From Helicobacter sp. MIT 05-5293 (lineage in GTDB: Bacteria > Campylobacterota > Campylobacteria > Campylobacterales > Helicobacteraceae): a stretch of DNA of 64,000 nucleotides. Location of the stretch: NCBI RefSeq assembly GCF_000765665.2, contig NZ_JROZ02000001.1, positions 434,001-498,000 of the forward strand, read 5' to 3'. Below the pieces are notes generated by a model. The model made no database searches, was not told the origin of the DNA, and was given only the letters and a program-made list of their open reading frames with translations. Position numbers and translations under genes: made by a program. Shown piece after piece: positions 9,530 through 18,395 of the stretch. Position 1 is the stretch's first letter. Each line of letters opens with the position of its first letter.

Positions 9530-10939
9530 ATGGAAAGCTGGAATGAAGAGTGTGCTGTTGTAGGGGTATATAATGTCGATAACGCGAGCGTTTTAAGTTA
9601 TTACGCTCTTTTTGCAATGCAACATCGTGGGCAAGAGGCGAGTGGCATTTCTGCTTCTAACGGAAGCAAAATCACAACAATCAAAAACAATGGATTGGTT
9701 ACAAAAATTTTCACTGATCGGCGATTAGCAAAATTACAGGGACGCTCGGCTATTGGGCATAATCGTTATTCTACTGCAGGCGAAGATTCTATCAATGATG
9801 CACAACCTATATTTGCACGATATGATTTGGGTGAAATTGCCATTGCCCATAATGGTAATCTTACCAATGCTAAGGAAATCCGTGAGGGGCTAATCAAAGA
9901 AGGAGCAATCTTTCAAAGCCATCTTGATACTGAAAATCTCATACATCTTATTGCGCGTAGTCAAAAAGAACATCTTAAAGACAGAATCATTGATGCTTTG
10001 CATTATGTCGATGGGGCGTATAGTTTTGTTTTCCTTTCGCGTAGCAAGATGTTTGTAGTCCGTGATCGCTATGGTTTGCGACCTTTGAGTTTGGGTAAGA
10101 TTCATAATGAAGATGGAAGTATAGGATATATGGTCGCAAGTGAGACTTGCGCTTTTGATCTTGCGGGCGTAGAATTTGTGAGGGATATTGAACCCGGTGA
10201 GATGTTGATTTTTGATGGAGCTTATAGTTTTCAAAATTCCCAACCTCAAAGTATCAAAGTATTTGAATCTTCCCCTTTTTCTTGTGTGTTTGAATATGTG
10301 TATTTTGCGCGCCCTGATAGTAATGTTTTTGGACGCAATGTTTATCAAGCACGCAAACAAATGGGTATTGAGCTAGCAAAAGAGCATCAGATTCAAGCAG
10401 ATATGGTGATCCCTGTCCCAGATTCTGGAGTGGCTGCTGCGATTGGTTATAGTAAGGAAAGCGGTGTTGATTTTGAGCTAGGAATCATTCGGAATCACTA
10501 TGTCGGACGCACTTTTATCGAGCCTACTCAAAAAATGCGCGAAATCAAAGTGCGCTTGAAGCTTAATCCTATTAAAGAACTTATCAAGGGTAAAAGTATT
10601 ATTGTTATTGATGATTCTGTTGTGCGAGGGACAACAAGCAAGCAGATTATCAAAATTTTGCGTCAAGCAGGTGCAAAACAGATTCATTTATTGATAAGCT
10701 CTCCTCCTACAATTTCACCTTGTTATTATGGCGTGGATACGCCTGATAAAGAATCGCTGATTTGTGCAAATAAAAGTATCGAAGAGGTGCGGAATTTTAT
10801 TGGTGCGGATTCTTTAGGATTCTTATCTATAGAAGGCTTGCTTAGAAGCATAGCAGGAGATAAGCAAACATTTTGTAAGGCTTGTTTTGATGGGAAGTAT
10901 ATTGACACATATACGCTTACGCATACTAAAGGGTGCTGA
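9530..10939 (+). CDS. purF: Amidophosphoribosyltransferase
   Basis: PurF makes phosphoribosylamine from PRPP and glutamine, the first step of purine synthesis. The protein starts MESWNEECAVVGVYN; the nucleophilic cysteine follows seven residues that are probably removed as a propeptide, as in the Bacillus-type enzyme. The PRPP loop is IIVIDDSVVRGTTS (about residue 360). Cysteines in SPFSCVFEYVYF, TISPCYYGVD and TFCKACFDGKY are placed as in the [4Fe-4S]-containing, propeptide-bearing class, which makes oxygen sensitivity likely. AAGGATAA precedes the ATG. The downstream radical-SAM gene overlaps the stop. Confidence 0.97.
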   Translation: MESWNEECAVVGVYNVDNASVLSYYALFAMQHRGQEASGISASNGSKITTIKNNGLVTKIFTDRRLAKLQGRSAIGHNRYSTAGEDSINDAQPIFARYDLGEIAIAHNGNLTNAKEIREGLIKEGAIFQSHLDTENLIHLIARSQKEHLKDRIIDALHYVDGAYSFVFLSRSKMFVVRDRYGLRPLSLGKIHNEDGSIGYMVASETCAFDLAGVEFVRDIEPGEMLIFDGAYSFQNSQPQSIKVFESSPFSCVFEYVYFARPDSNVFGRNVYQARKQMGIELAKEHQIQADMVIPVPDSGVAAAIGYSKESGVDFELGIIRNHYVGRTFIEPTQKMREIKVRLKLNPIKELIKGKSIIVIDDSVVRGTTSKQIIKILRQAGAKQIHLLISSPPTISPCYYGVDTPDKESLICANKSIEEVRNFIGADSLGFLSIEGLLRSIAGDKQTFCKACFDGKYIDTYTLTHTKGC

Positions 10940-11901
10940 TGCGCGTTGTATTAAGTGTAGGGCGATATTTTAAAAAACGATTTGGTTTGCGTGTGCGAAA
11001 GATTCCTATTTCATTGCAGGGTTTTACTTGTCCCAATATTGATGGGTTTCTTGCAAAGGGCGGGTGTATTTATTGTGATAATGAGAGTTTCTCGCCAAGT
11101 CTTGTGAAGATTGATAAAATTTCTCAAACAAAGATGAATTTTTCACTCCAGCATAATCCTTTGTTAGACAGACAGATTCAGCAACTTGAAGAGCAGTTTC
11201 ATTGGCACGCAGATTTTCATCAAGAAAAATTTGGCGTAAGCAAGTATATGATTTATTTTCAATCTTATACAAACACCTATGCGCCTTTTGACACACTTAA
11301 AACGCTTTATGATAGGGCTTTAAGTCTGCCTAATGTCGTAGGAATGAGTATTGGCACGCGTATTGATAGTGTGCAAGATTCTGTTTTGGAGCTTTTAGGA
11401 GAATATGTCAAGCAGGGTAAGGAAATTTGGCTTGAGTATGGTATCCAATCTGTTTATAATGAGACTTTGGCACTTACTAATCGTGCGCATAAGATTGAGG
11501 GTGCAAAAGAAATGTTTGAAAAAACTCGTGCCTTAGGTATTAAAGTGTGCGCTCATCTTATATATGGTCTTCCTAAAGAAACGCCCGATATGATGCTTCA
11601 TTCTTTAGATTCTGTTTTGGAATGGGGGATTGATGGGATTAAAATCCACCCTTTGTATGTTGTTAATGGCACAAGACTTGCCAAAATGTATAAAGAAGGA
11701 CAATATGAGCCTATCACTATGGAATGCTTTAGTGATTTAATTGTCAAATCTTTGCAAAAAATCCCTCCTGATATTGTGATTCAACGCATTAGTGCAGGGG
11801 CTCATGATGATACATTACTTGCACCTAAGTGGTGTTTTGATAAAAATATTCAAATGCGATATTTGAGGGATCGTTTAAGGGAAGTAGGGATTGAATACTA
11901 A
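10939..11901 (+). CDS. TIGR01212-type radical SAM protein
   Basis: The roughly 320-residue protein has the cluster-binding region GFTCPNIDGFLAKGGCIYC, the odd long spacing (C-x11-or-more-C-x2-C) typical of the YhcC/TIGR01212 radical-SAM family with an Elp3-like fold. Further motifs are FQSYTNTYAP, GTRIDS, WLEYGIQS and HLIYGLPKET. The target is not established; a role in tRNA or other modification is often proposed. I choose the ATG at 10939, which overlaps the purF stop by one base and has AAAGGG upstream, over the GTG at 10933. The stop codon region overlaps that of the convergent pgi by four bases. Confidence 0.85.
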   Translation: MRVVLSVGRYFKKRFGLRVRKIPISLQGFTCPNIDGFLAKGGCIYCDNESFSPSLVKIDKISQTKMNFSLQHNPLLDRQIQQLEEQFHWHADFHQEKFGVSKYMIYFQSYTNTYAPFDTLKTLYDRALSLPNVVGMSIGTRIDSVQDSVLELLGEYVKQGKEIWLEYGIQSVYNETLALTNRAHKIEGAKEMFEKTRALGIKVCAHLIYGLPKETPDMMLHSLDSVLEWGIDGIKIHPLYVVNGTRLAKMYKEGQYEPITMECFSDLIVKSLQKIPPDIVIQRISAGAHDDTLLAPKWCFDKNIQMRYLRDRLREVGIEY

Positions 11902-13154
11902 AGGAGTTTTTTAAGTCTTTGTTTGCCAAACTCTACTGCAGGCTGGTCGTAAGTATTGATTTCAAAGAGATGTCCTACACAAGAGGTTAGAAGCTCAAAG
12001 TATGCAATGAGCATACCTACACTTTCTTCGCAAAGATGTGTGATACTGATTTCATCAGTCATAATCCCCTCATATTGTATCGTTTGCATGGTTGCTAATT
12101 GTTGTTTGTTAAGCAGGGTTGAGAAACCTTGCCCATTTACAAAATCCGTTGCTTCAAGGTATTTTAAGGAGATATTTGGAATGCGTGGCTCACGGCTATA
12201 AGTAGGATTTATACCGAGAAAAGTTACACTTTTGTCCATTATCCCTTGCACGATAAGCTGCAAAAAAGAATGTTGATCAATGCTTCCAATCAGAGCAATA
12301 GGAGTTAGACCTGTTTTTTCTCCTTTTGTATTGATTTTGCCAAGACTTTCGCCCCATAGCTGCACATACCAAGCATTAAAATCTTGAAACAAGCTTGAAT
12401 AAGAAAACAATACATTTATCGGTGTTTGATTCTTGCGAGATGCAAATACTAAGGCTTTTTGCAAGATATGGTCTTCGGAGCGTTTAAAGAATCCTTGCAT
12501 CATATTTTTTGCCCCATGAAGAAGAGCTTTTGTATCAAATCCGAGAATCCCTAGCGGCAGTATCCCTACAATACTTAAAATTGAAAAACGACCGCCAATG
12601 TTTGGGCAGAGTTTAAAATGCGTAAGATTCTCTGATGTTGCCCAATTTTCCAAAGGAGAATCTTGATCGGTGATAATAAGCAAATGTTTTTTGCTTGTTT
12701 CATTGCGTAGCAAATCATATTTTTGCAAAATAAATTTGAGCAATGAGGAAGTTTCGATTGTTGTGCCGGATTTAGAAATAACGATAAAGAGACTTTTTTG
12801 CATATCAATATTTTGAAGTGCGCAAGTGGTGTAAATGGGGTCAGTGTGTTCTAAAAATATAACTTGCATTGCTTTGCGTGCAGGCAAGTGTTTCAGAAGC
12901 GAATCAATTGCTTTAAGCCCTAGAGAACTCCCACCAATACCAACAATAATAAGATGAGAAATATTGCTCAAAAAGTCTTGATGATATTTAAGATAGTCTG
13001 CTGTCTCTTCAATCGCATTTTGTTCAAAAGGCAGATGATAATAGCCGCTTTTTTGAGAAAGCTTTTCTTGATAGATTCCCTCAAAAAGCGCATCTTGAAA
13101 GGAAGTAAGAGAATCTAGAAGCTCTTTATCAAAATGCAGTTTGAATTCAATCAT
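11898..13154 (-). CDS. pgi: Glucose-6-phosphate isomerase, short epsilonproteobacterial form
   Basis: PGI interconverts glucose-6-phosphate and fructose-6-phosphate. Sugar-phosphate isomerase motifs are present: IIVGIGGSSLGLKAID, VISKSGTTIETSSLL, GGRFSILSIVGILPLG and the late catalytic region with QPAVEFGKQRLKKLL. At 418 residues it is much shorter than the enterobacterial enzyme (about 550) and matches the compact type of Campylobacter. It starts nine bases after the gapA stop, so gapA-pgi form an operon of central carbon metabolism. In these organisms it probably works mainly in gluconeogenesis, an inference from family knowledge. Confidence 0.93.
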   Translation of the reverse strand: MIEFKLHFDKELLDSLTSFQDALFEGIYQEKLSQKSGYYHLPFEQNAIEETADYLKYHQDFLSNISHLIIVGIGGSSLGLKAIDSLLKHLPARKAMQVIFLEHTDPIYTTCALQNIDMQKSLFIVISKSGTTIETSSLLKFILQKYDLLRNETSKKHLLIITDQDSPLENWATSENLTHFKLCPNIGGRFSILSIVGILPLGILGFDTKALLHGAKNMMQGFFKRSEDHILQKALVFASRKNQTPINVLFSYSSLFQDFNAWYVQLWGESLGKINTKGEKTGLTPIALIGSIDQHSFLQLIVQGIMDKSVTFLGINPTYSREPRIPNISLKYLEATDFVNGQGFSTLLNKQQLATMQTIQYEGIMTDEISITHLCEESVGMLIAYFELLTSCVGHLFEINTYDQPAVEFGKQRLKKLL

Positions 13155-13163
13155 TGTTTAGAC

Positions 13164-14150
13164 TTAGTGTTGGCATACATATACACTCATATCAATCAAG
13201 CGATGAGTATAGCCCATTTCATTGTCATACCATGCAAGCACTTTAGCACTTTTTTCACCCACAACGATGGTTTTATCGGGCACGACAATTGCGCTAAAAT
13301 TCGATCCGATAAAGTCGCTTGAAACGCGTTGTTCATCATCAACAAGAATTAGCCCCTTCATTGATGTATTCTGTGCGTCATAAAAAGCTTGATTGATAGA
13401 ATCTTTGCTCACAGCTTTTTTGAGATTCACACTTAAATCCACCAAGCTGACATCGGGCGTAGGGACGCGTATCGCAATACCATTGAGTTTGCCGCTCAAG
13501 TGAGGCAATACAAGACCAATCGCTTTTGCTGCGCCTGTGCTTGTTGGAATCATATTAAGTGCTGCTGCGCGTGCGCGTCTTAAATCTTTGTGTTTGACAT
13601 CAAGGAGATTCTGATCATTAGTATAGCTGTGTATTGTGCTCATTAGACCATCTTCGATACCAAAAGTATCATCAAGCACTTTGGCAATTGGAGCAAGGCA
13701 ATTTGTCGTGCATGAAGCATTGGATATGACATTTTCACCTTTATAAGCAGTATGATTGACACCATAAACAAAAGTCGGTGTTTGGTCTGCGGGTGCAGAG
13801 ATGACGACTTTTTTGACATTGCCCTTAAGATGCGCACTTGATTTTTCTGATGAATTAAATTTCCCTGTGCATTCAATGACACATATTGCTTCGCCAAAAT
13901 CAAGATTGTTTGGATCTCTATCACTCAAGATTCTTACTTTTTGGCTTTTTCCAATGCGCAATGTGTGTTCATCAATTTTTTGCACTTCGCAAGAGCTATG
14001 CACAGAATCGTATCGGAGCAAATGCACTAAGGTGTCAATGTTTGTTGTCGTATTGATTGCTACTAATTCCACATCATCGCGTTTGCTTATAATTCTTATT
14101 GCGCAAAGCCCAATTCTGCCTGTGCCATTAACTGCCATTTTGAATGCCAT
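13164..14150 (-). CDS. gapA: Glyceraldehyde-3-phosphate dehydrogenase
   Basis: The 328-residue enzyme oxidises glyceraldehyde-3-phosphate with phosphate to 1,3-bisphosphoglycerate, or the reverse. The catalytic cysteine is in [13 protein letters not shown] (about residue 153), with the companion histidine in [14 protein letters not shown] and the phosphate-binding [20 protein letters not shown]. The N-terminal fold reads [13 protein letters not shown], and the end of beta-2 is [10 protein letters not shown] rather than the usual IND found in NAD-specific enzymes, so NADP use is possible. The start has GAAGGAG upstream. It closely resembles what I recall of H. pylori HP0921. pgi follows in the same operon. 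Confidence 0.95.
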   Translation of the reverse strand: MAFKMAVNGTGRIGLCAIRIISKRDDVELVAINTTTNIDTLVHLLRYDSVHSSCEVQKIDEHTLRIGKSQKVRILSDRDPNNLDFGEAICVIECTGKFNSSEKSSAHLKGNVKKVVISAPADQTPTFVYGVNHTAYKGENVISNASCTTNCLAPIAKVLDDTFGIEDGLMSTIHSYTNDQNLLDVKHKDLRRARAAALNMIPTSTGAAKAIGLVLPHLSGKLNGIAIRVPTPDVSLVDLSVNLKKAVSKDSINQAFYDAQNTSMKGLILVDDEQRVSSDFIGSNFSAIVVPDKTIVVGEKSAKVLAWYDNEMGYTHRLIDMSVYVCQH

Positions 14151-14186
14151 AATATTCTCCTTCTCAAATCAAACAATGAAGCTAAT

Positions 14187-14192
14187 ATTTTA
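14187..14192 (-). promoter_or_regulatory. Extended -10 element of gapA-pgi promoter
   Basis: On the minus strand TATGCTAAAATA contains TAAAAT preceded by TG and one base, an extended -10, with the gapA ATG about 37 bases downstream and an AAGGAG between. It lies back to back with the tRNA-Arg promoter. Confidence 0.5.
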
Positions 14193-14222
14193 GCATAAAT
14201 TAGGTGAATTCGCCTTAGAATC

Positions 14223-14251
14223 TTGATTTATCTCGTAAATGAATGTAGAAT
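14223..14251 (+). promoter_or_regulatory. Sigma-70 promoter of tRNA-Arg
   Basis: TTGATT at 14223-14228 and TAGAAT at 14246-14251 are separated by exactly 17 bases. The mature tRNA begins 11 bases after the -10 box, so transcription would begin very close to the tRNA 5' end. Confidence 0.6.
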
Positions 14252-14262
14252 TTCAGATTAGA

Positions 14263-14339
14263 GTCCTTGTAGCTCAGCTGGATAGAGCACACGATTCCTA
14301 ATCGTGAGGTCATGCGTTCAAATCGCATCAGGGACACCA
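14263..14339 (+). tRNA. tRNA-Arg (anticodon CCU)
   Basis: The 77 bases fold as a full cloverleaf. The acceptor stem pairs GTCCTTG with CAGGGAC (one G-T pair); the D-arm is GCTC/GAGC; the anticodon stem CACGA/TCGTG encloses loop TTCCTAA with anticodon CCT, reading AGG; the T-arm is ATGCG/CGCAT with TTCAAAT in the loop; CCA is encoded at 14337-14339. It stands alone between gapA and dgkA. Confidence 0.96.
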
Positions 14340-14379
14340 AATTCTCATTATGTAATAGATTCTGTATGGTTTGTGTAAA

Positions 14380-14778
14380 TCAGACTGATAGCACAAAACG
14401 ATCAATCACATACCCTATCCACACAAATGCAATAAACAAACAAGCAATCAATTGGACAGCACTGCCCATATCTTTAGCTTTTTTAGCAAGTGGGTGAATC
14501 TCAAGACTTGTAAAATCAATCGCATTTTCAATCGCGGAATTGACTAATTCAGCAATGACAGAAATCACACAAGGTAGGATTAAAAGGATAAGTTCTTGCC
14601 AACTTTGTGCTAAGAAACAAGCCACAATACTCAAAATGATACTGATACTGAAAACTTGACGAAATCCCTCTTCTTCTTTCCACGCAGATTTGATGCCGTC
14701 AAGCGAGTAGAAAAAGGCATTATAGAGGCGTTTGAAGCCTCTTTTTCCTTTTTTATCGTTGCGTTTAATATCTTCCAT
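14380..14778 (-). CDS. dgkA: Diacylglycerol kinase, prokaryotic membrane type
   Basis: DgkA phosphorylates diacylglycerol to phosphatidic acid at the inner membrane and recycles lipid left over from envelope modification. The 132-residue protein has the family layout: an amphipathic N-terminus (KRLYNAFFYSLDGIKSAWKE), then EEGFRQ, and three membrane helices. The signature ELVNSAIENAIDF carries the catalytic glutamates and is followed by HPLAKKAKDMGSAVQ. It ends close to the tRNA and starts four bases after the stop of the upstream membrane-anchored protein gene, with which it is probably cotranscribed. Confidence 0.94.
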   Translation of the reverse strand: MEDIKRNDKKGKRGFKRLYNAFFYSLDGIKSAWKEEEGFRQVFSISIILSIVACFLAQSWQELILLILPCVISVIAELVNSAIENAIDFTSLEIHPLAKKAKDMGSAVQLIACLFIAFVWIGYVIDRFVLSV

Positions 14779-14782
14779 TGTA

Positions 14783-15796
14783 TTATTGATTTGCAGACAC
14801 GATCAATTCGTAATTATCTTTGAGCAAAGCAGGGTTCTGCAAGAAATCATCAATACTAAGGAATTGCACTTCTTGCCCGCCTTTGACTTGGAATATCAAA
14901 CTAATATCTTTTTTCTCACCTTTTAAAAGCAATACTAGATTATCAGCAAATGTCAGAATCTCCTCTTGATAGGGTAGCTCACCAAGAGCTAAGGTTACAC
15001 CAAACAATGCTGCAGAGATAGCATTAGCAATATCACGCTCAAATTCTTCTTTTTTATAAGACAAGCCTTGTTTTTCTCGCTCTAACTTAGCGATATTGAA
15101 AAGATTTTCGCCTAAGCCTTTGTCTTTGATATGGAGATTGAAGTTTGAAAGTCGATAAAGTGTGTTTTTGTAATTTTCTTGTAGTTCTTCAATGTTTTCT
15201 ACATCTGCAGCAAGTGCTTTGATATAGAAGTTTTCTACAATGTCTGCAATGTTAGATTCAGAAAATGATGGATCTTTGTAGCTTTCACTCCCACCAAATG
15301 TATAAGACGCGTTCCCAGCTTCTAATTCGCAATGTGAATCTTCGTCTAACTGATCTTGATTGGTATTAAGTTTAATTTTACATGACAAAGAGCGGGGGAT
15401 AAAAGGTGTTGCTAACGCAGTATTTTCGATGATTGCATTATTAGCATTTTGAAGAGCATTGATGTGCATAGCTTTGATTTTTGTATCAATTTGCAATGCA
15501 GAACGATCCATGCTGATGATTTCAAATCCAGCATCTTGCATTATGAATTCGATTGGGGTTTGATCTTCACCCAAAACGATTTCTTTACTGAAACAGCTTA
15601 CATTGATTAAACCGCTACATTCAAAGGGTTTATATGATTTAAGTAAAGGATATTCTTTTGCCATTTTCTCCATTGTTTGATTCAAACTCGTTTGGAGATG
15701 TGATTTGATTTCTTTGCTCTTAGAGGACAATATAACCCCTAAACCTACGGCTAAAATAGCCCCTATTACCAATATAATAACAACGATTTTTTTCAT
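14783..15796 (-). CDS. Membrane-anchored protein of unknown function
   Basis: I do not recognise this 337-residue protein by function. It has one N-terminal hydrophobic helix (IVVIILVIGAILAVGLGVIL) that would anchor it in the inner membrane with a large periplasmic part, a layout and overall style like YdgA/DUF945-type proteins. A cysteine pair (FECSGLINVSCF, about residues 59-68) and another distant pair (LSCKIK, HCELEAG) may form disulfides. It is transcribed with dgkA. AAAGGATC precedes the ATG. A hairpin separates it from nrfA upstream. No enzyme motif is visible. Confidence 0.75.
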   Translation of the reverse strand: MKKIVVIILVIGAILAVGLGVILSSKSKEIKSHLQTSLNQTMEKMAKEYPLLKSYKPFECSGLINVSCFSKEIVLGEDQTPIEFIMQDAGFEIISMDRSALQIDTKIKAMHINALQNANNAIIENTALATPFIPRSLSCKIKLNTNQDQLDEDSHCELEAGNASYTFGGSESYKDPSFSESNIADIVENFYIKALAADVENIEELQENYKNTLYRLSNFNLHIKDKGLGENLFNIAKLEREKQGLSYKKEEFERDIANAISAALFGVTLALGELPYQEEILTFADNLVLLLKGEKKDISLIFQVKGGQEVQFLSIDDFLQNPALLKDNYELIVSANQ

Positions 15797-15888
15797 TTGT
15801 TGATCCTTTTGAATGTGAAAATTAGTAGGAATTATAGAATAAAAATAATAAATTTTGCCAAAGATTCTGTAGAAAATGAGAGAAAGTA

Positions 15889-15910
15889 TCTCTAGCCTAA
15901 GGGCTAGAGA
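15889..15910 (-). terminator. Hairpin after nrfA, possible terminator
   Basis: TCTCTAGCC and GGCTAGAGA form a perfect nine-base-pair stem with a four-base loop, starting seven bases after the nrfA stop codon. The following bases on the minus strand are only moderately T-rich, so it may be an mRNA 3'-end stabiliser or a weak intrinsic terminator that insulates nrfHA from the downstream gene. Confidence 0.6.
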
Positions 15911-15916
15911 CTAAAA

Positions 15917-17767
15917 TTATTTTGCAGGTTTTGCTTCGTTGGAGATTTGATCAATTACCTTGAAATTATAAGGTTTGGTATTTTTGTCTAAATCAAGCAA
16001 TTCTTGTGGAGCAGCACCATTGATTTCTTGATGCTTGTAGTAGCGTTCTCCTGCAGAATGCCCATTCACATCGACTTTATAAGTGATCTCACCCGGATTG
16101 AATTTTTGAATATCTTCAAATCCAAGATTCGAAGTCTTAAAGCCTTTGATACCATTTTGATTGGCGATTTCAACGAGTTTAGTTTGACCCATTCTTGCCA
16201 TTTCAACAGCTTGAAGAAGCATTCGGCTTGCTTCTCGAGGATTGTGGAATCCTGTAGAGTTTTCTGCACCGACAAAATCTCCCCTCATTTGACCTTTTCT
16301 GTGGAGTTCTAGTGGTTCGTGAAGAGCTTTTGAAATCTTCGCATCATCAGGTTTTCCATCAGTTTGATACGCAGGAAGTTTGCCTAATTCTTCTCTCATT
16401 TTTTTGATGTCAAAAATAAGACTCACTGTCGCATATTCTGCACTTCTTAAGTCAAATGCAACTGATTTTTGAATATCTGCAATTTGCTTTTTGAGATACT
16501 CTTCGGGTTGAGTGTGGCAAGTCTTACAAGCTGAATTAATATCAAACAAAGGTGAAGTTACATTGTGTTGAGTGATTTTCTTGCCGCCTGCTCCTTTGAT
16601 ATAAGGCATATGACAATCTGCACAGCTCACACCATTAGCTGCATGCACACCACCGCTGAAAAGCTCAAATTCTGGGTGTTGAATTTTAATCATTGATGCT
16701 TTTGTTTCTTTATGTGTCCAATCTTGTTCGAATATTGCTCTTGCATTATCGTAATGTTCATCAAACATTTCGATTCTGAATGGTTGATCTTTTTTCCAAG
16801 CACTCCAAGGGAAAACTAAATCAATACCATCGACCTCGATTTCAGTCGCTTTATTGCCATCTCTCCAATGTTCAAATTCGTCATAGGTTTTTTGTGTGCC
16901 ATTCCACCATTTTTGACTTGGGTCTGATGCAATGGTTTCTCCCATGACTTTTACCTTTGAGCCAGTAGGTTTAAAGTAATATTCGACATGGCATTGTGCG
17001 CACACTAGAGTTCGCATTTCTTTTCTGTCTGCTTTAATTCCTTGAGAATCGTCTTTTTGATAACCTCTATTGACAAGTGCATTGATCAATGCGGGGCGCA
17101 CGATTCTTAAACTCATATCATCAGGATTATGACAATCTGCACAAGTTACACCCATTCTTTTGCCGCCATGAGGACCACCATGTGCTTCAGAACCTTCTTC
17201 GATACCATTTCTTGTGGGGACATTTTTGATCATTGTCCAATATTTTGTGCTGTTAAAGGCTACAAAATCATCTTTGGCGACATTTTTGATAAGCCAAGGT
17301 GTCCAGCCACTATGACAATTCATACATGCTGCAGGTTGTCCGCCAAATTTTGCAAATCCATGAGCGTTGAGGAAATCTTTGTTGTTTCGTGCAGTATCCA
17401 TTTGATCTACTTGAATCCAAAAATGCCCTCTTTCTTCATTTGCGTCAATACTGAAAGGATAGCCTGCCCATAAGATTGTAAGCTGTGGATAACGAATGAG
17501 CTTTGAATAGGACAGATTCCCTCCAAAATTTGTGTATTTTGGTTGTTCTGTTTCGACTTTGAGATACATATCAAGATATTCTGGAAAATTTTTACCCCAA
17601 AAGTCAAATGTTGGATTCTCATCAGTGAGTTCAACAAGCTGTTTAGAGATCACCCCTGTATTGTTTGCTTGTTTTGATGAAATATCCCGATTGAGCCATA
17701 TAAGACCCACGATAACGATTATAGCTACAACAGTGAGTATAGGTAGCGTTCCTGATTTTTTCTGCAT
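15917..17767 (-). CDS. nrfA: Cytochrome c nitrite reductase, catalytic subunit (ammonia-forming)
   Basis: NrfA reduces nitrite to ammonia with six electrons in the periplasm and also detoxifies nitric oxide. A membrane anchor or uncleaved signal is at residues 9-25. Five c-haem sites are visible: CMNCH (about 148), CADCH (209), CAQCH (256), CADCH (382) and CKTCH (414). The first site is the active-site haem, which in most NrfA proteins is CxxCK; here it is CMNCH, as in Campylobacter-type NrfA. Catalytic Tyr/His surroundings VEYYF and KITQHNVTSP are conserved. At 616 residues it is longer than the usual 480-510. It lies 17 bases after nrfH, its quinol-oxidising partner; no other nrf gene is adjacent. 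Confidence 0.95.
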   Translation of the reverse strand: MQKKSGTLPILTVVAIIVIVGLIWLNRDISSKQANNTGVISKQLVELTDENPTFDFWGKNFPEYLDMYLKVETEQPKYTNFGGNLSYSKLIRYPQLTILWAGYPFSIDANEERGHFWIQVDQMDTARNNKDFLNAHGFAKFGGQPAACMNCHSGWTPWLIKNVAKDDFVAFNSTKYWTMIKNVPTRNGIEEGSEAHGGPHGGKRMGVTCADCHNPDDMSLRIVRPALINALVNRGYQKDDSQGIKADRKEMRTLVCAQCHVEYYFKPTGSKVKVMGETIASDPSQKWWNGTQKTYDEFEHWRDGNKATEIEVDGIDLVFPWSAWKKDQPFRIEMFDEHYDNARAIFEQDWTHKETKASMIKIQHPEFELFSGGVHAANGVSCADCHMPYIKGAGGKKITQHNVTSPLFDINSACKTCHTQPEEYLKKQIADIQKSVAFDLRSAEYATVSLIFDIKKMREELGKLPAYQTDGKPDDAKISKALHEPLELHRKGQMRGDFVGAENSTGFHNPREASRMLLQAVEMARMGQTKLVEIANQNGIKGFKTSNLGFEDIQKFNPGEITYKVDVNGHSAGERYYKHQEINGAAPQELLDLDKNTKPYNFKVIDQISNEAKPAK

Positions 17768-17784
17768 TATTTCCTCCTTATTTT

Positions 17785-18294
17785 CTAGAATCCTCGTTTG
17801 TGTCCTACACCCTCATGACATGATACGCAACTCAAAGCATTGTTATGTCCGGGTATTGTTGTGGGATTAACCGCATTTTGTGCATAGTCGATATGACATC
17901 GCACGCAGTTTTCTTGCACCATTTCTTTACTTTTTTGATTAGCATTCAAATTTGTCGGTAGAGAATCTAAGTTAAAAGTAAAAGCGTAGGCATGTCCAAC
18001 ACCACTTTGAGCTTTTGCAATCCATTTTGATACAAAACTACTAGGCAAATGGCAATCATTACAAGTCGCGCGTGGGTGTCCCGCAATTTTTTGAGAGTGG
18101 GGAGCACTAAGATAGTCGTGATACACCTCGTTCATTATATGGCAGTTATTACACGCTTCTGAATTATTGCTAAAGTAGGATATGCCCTTAGCATTATAAA
18201 ATGTATAGCATAATCCCACAATGATTACAATCACAAGAATCGTGAAAACGCTTGATAGAACGGAGGACGACTTTTGCTGTCTGCTCTTTCTCAA
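17785..18294 (-). CDS. nrfH: Cytochrome c nitrite reductase, membrane quinol dehydrogenase subunit
   Basis: NrfH is the NapC/NirT-type tetrahaem cytochrome that takes electrons from menaquinol and hands them to NrfA. One membrane helix (VFTILVIVIIVGLCYTFY) precedes four haem sites: CNNCH, CNDCH, CVRCH and CVSCH. I place the start at a TTG (18292-18294), because a perfect AAGGAGG sits five bases upstream and the resulting 169 residues match the family length. ATG codons further upstream (18405, 18363) lack any ribosome binding site and would add residues unlike the family; the region they cover holds the promoter. nrfA follows after 17 bases. Confidence 0.93.
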   Translation of the reverse strand: MRKSRQQKSSSVLSSVFTILVIVIIVGLCYTFYNAKGISYFSNNSEACNNCHIMNEVYHDYLSAPHSQKIAGHPRATCNDCHLPSSFVSKWIAKAQSGVGHAYAFTFNLDSLPTNLNANQKSKEMVQENCVRCHIDYAQNAVNPTTIPGHNNALSCVSCHEGVGHKRGF

Positions 18295-18352
18295 TAAACC
18301 CTCCTTAATTTGTTGTTGCCGAGTGAGAAACTTTAAGAATACACTCGATAGA

Positions 18353-18395
18353 ATTTTACCCATTTTTTCATAAAAGTTTTTTTGATTTATATCAA
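18353..18395 (-). promoter_or_regulatory. nrfHA promoter with perfect FNR/FixK-type box
   Basis: On the minus strand TTGAT-ATAA-ATCAA is a perfect 14-base FNR-family palindrome at 18382-18395. A TAAAAT -10 box lies at 18353-18358. A start of transcription near 18346 would put the centre of the box at about -42, the standard activating position (class II). The nrfH TTG start is some 50 bases further down. The regulator encoded at 42532-43191 has a matching recognition helix. Confidence 0.75.

Noticed and set aside
9890-10360. 156-codon open frame antisense to purF
   Set aside because: purF is intact with all catalytic motifs over this range; the antisense frame has no ribosome binding site and no recognisable protein features.
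13801-14193. 130-codon open frame antisense to gapA
   Set aside because: It covers the gapA start and promoter; composition is that of a shadow frame.
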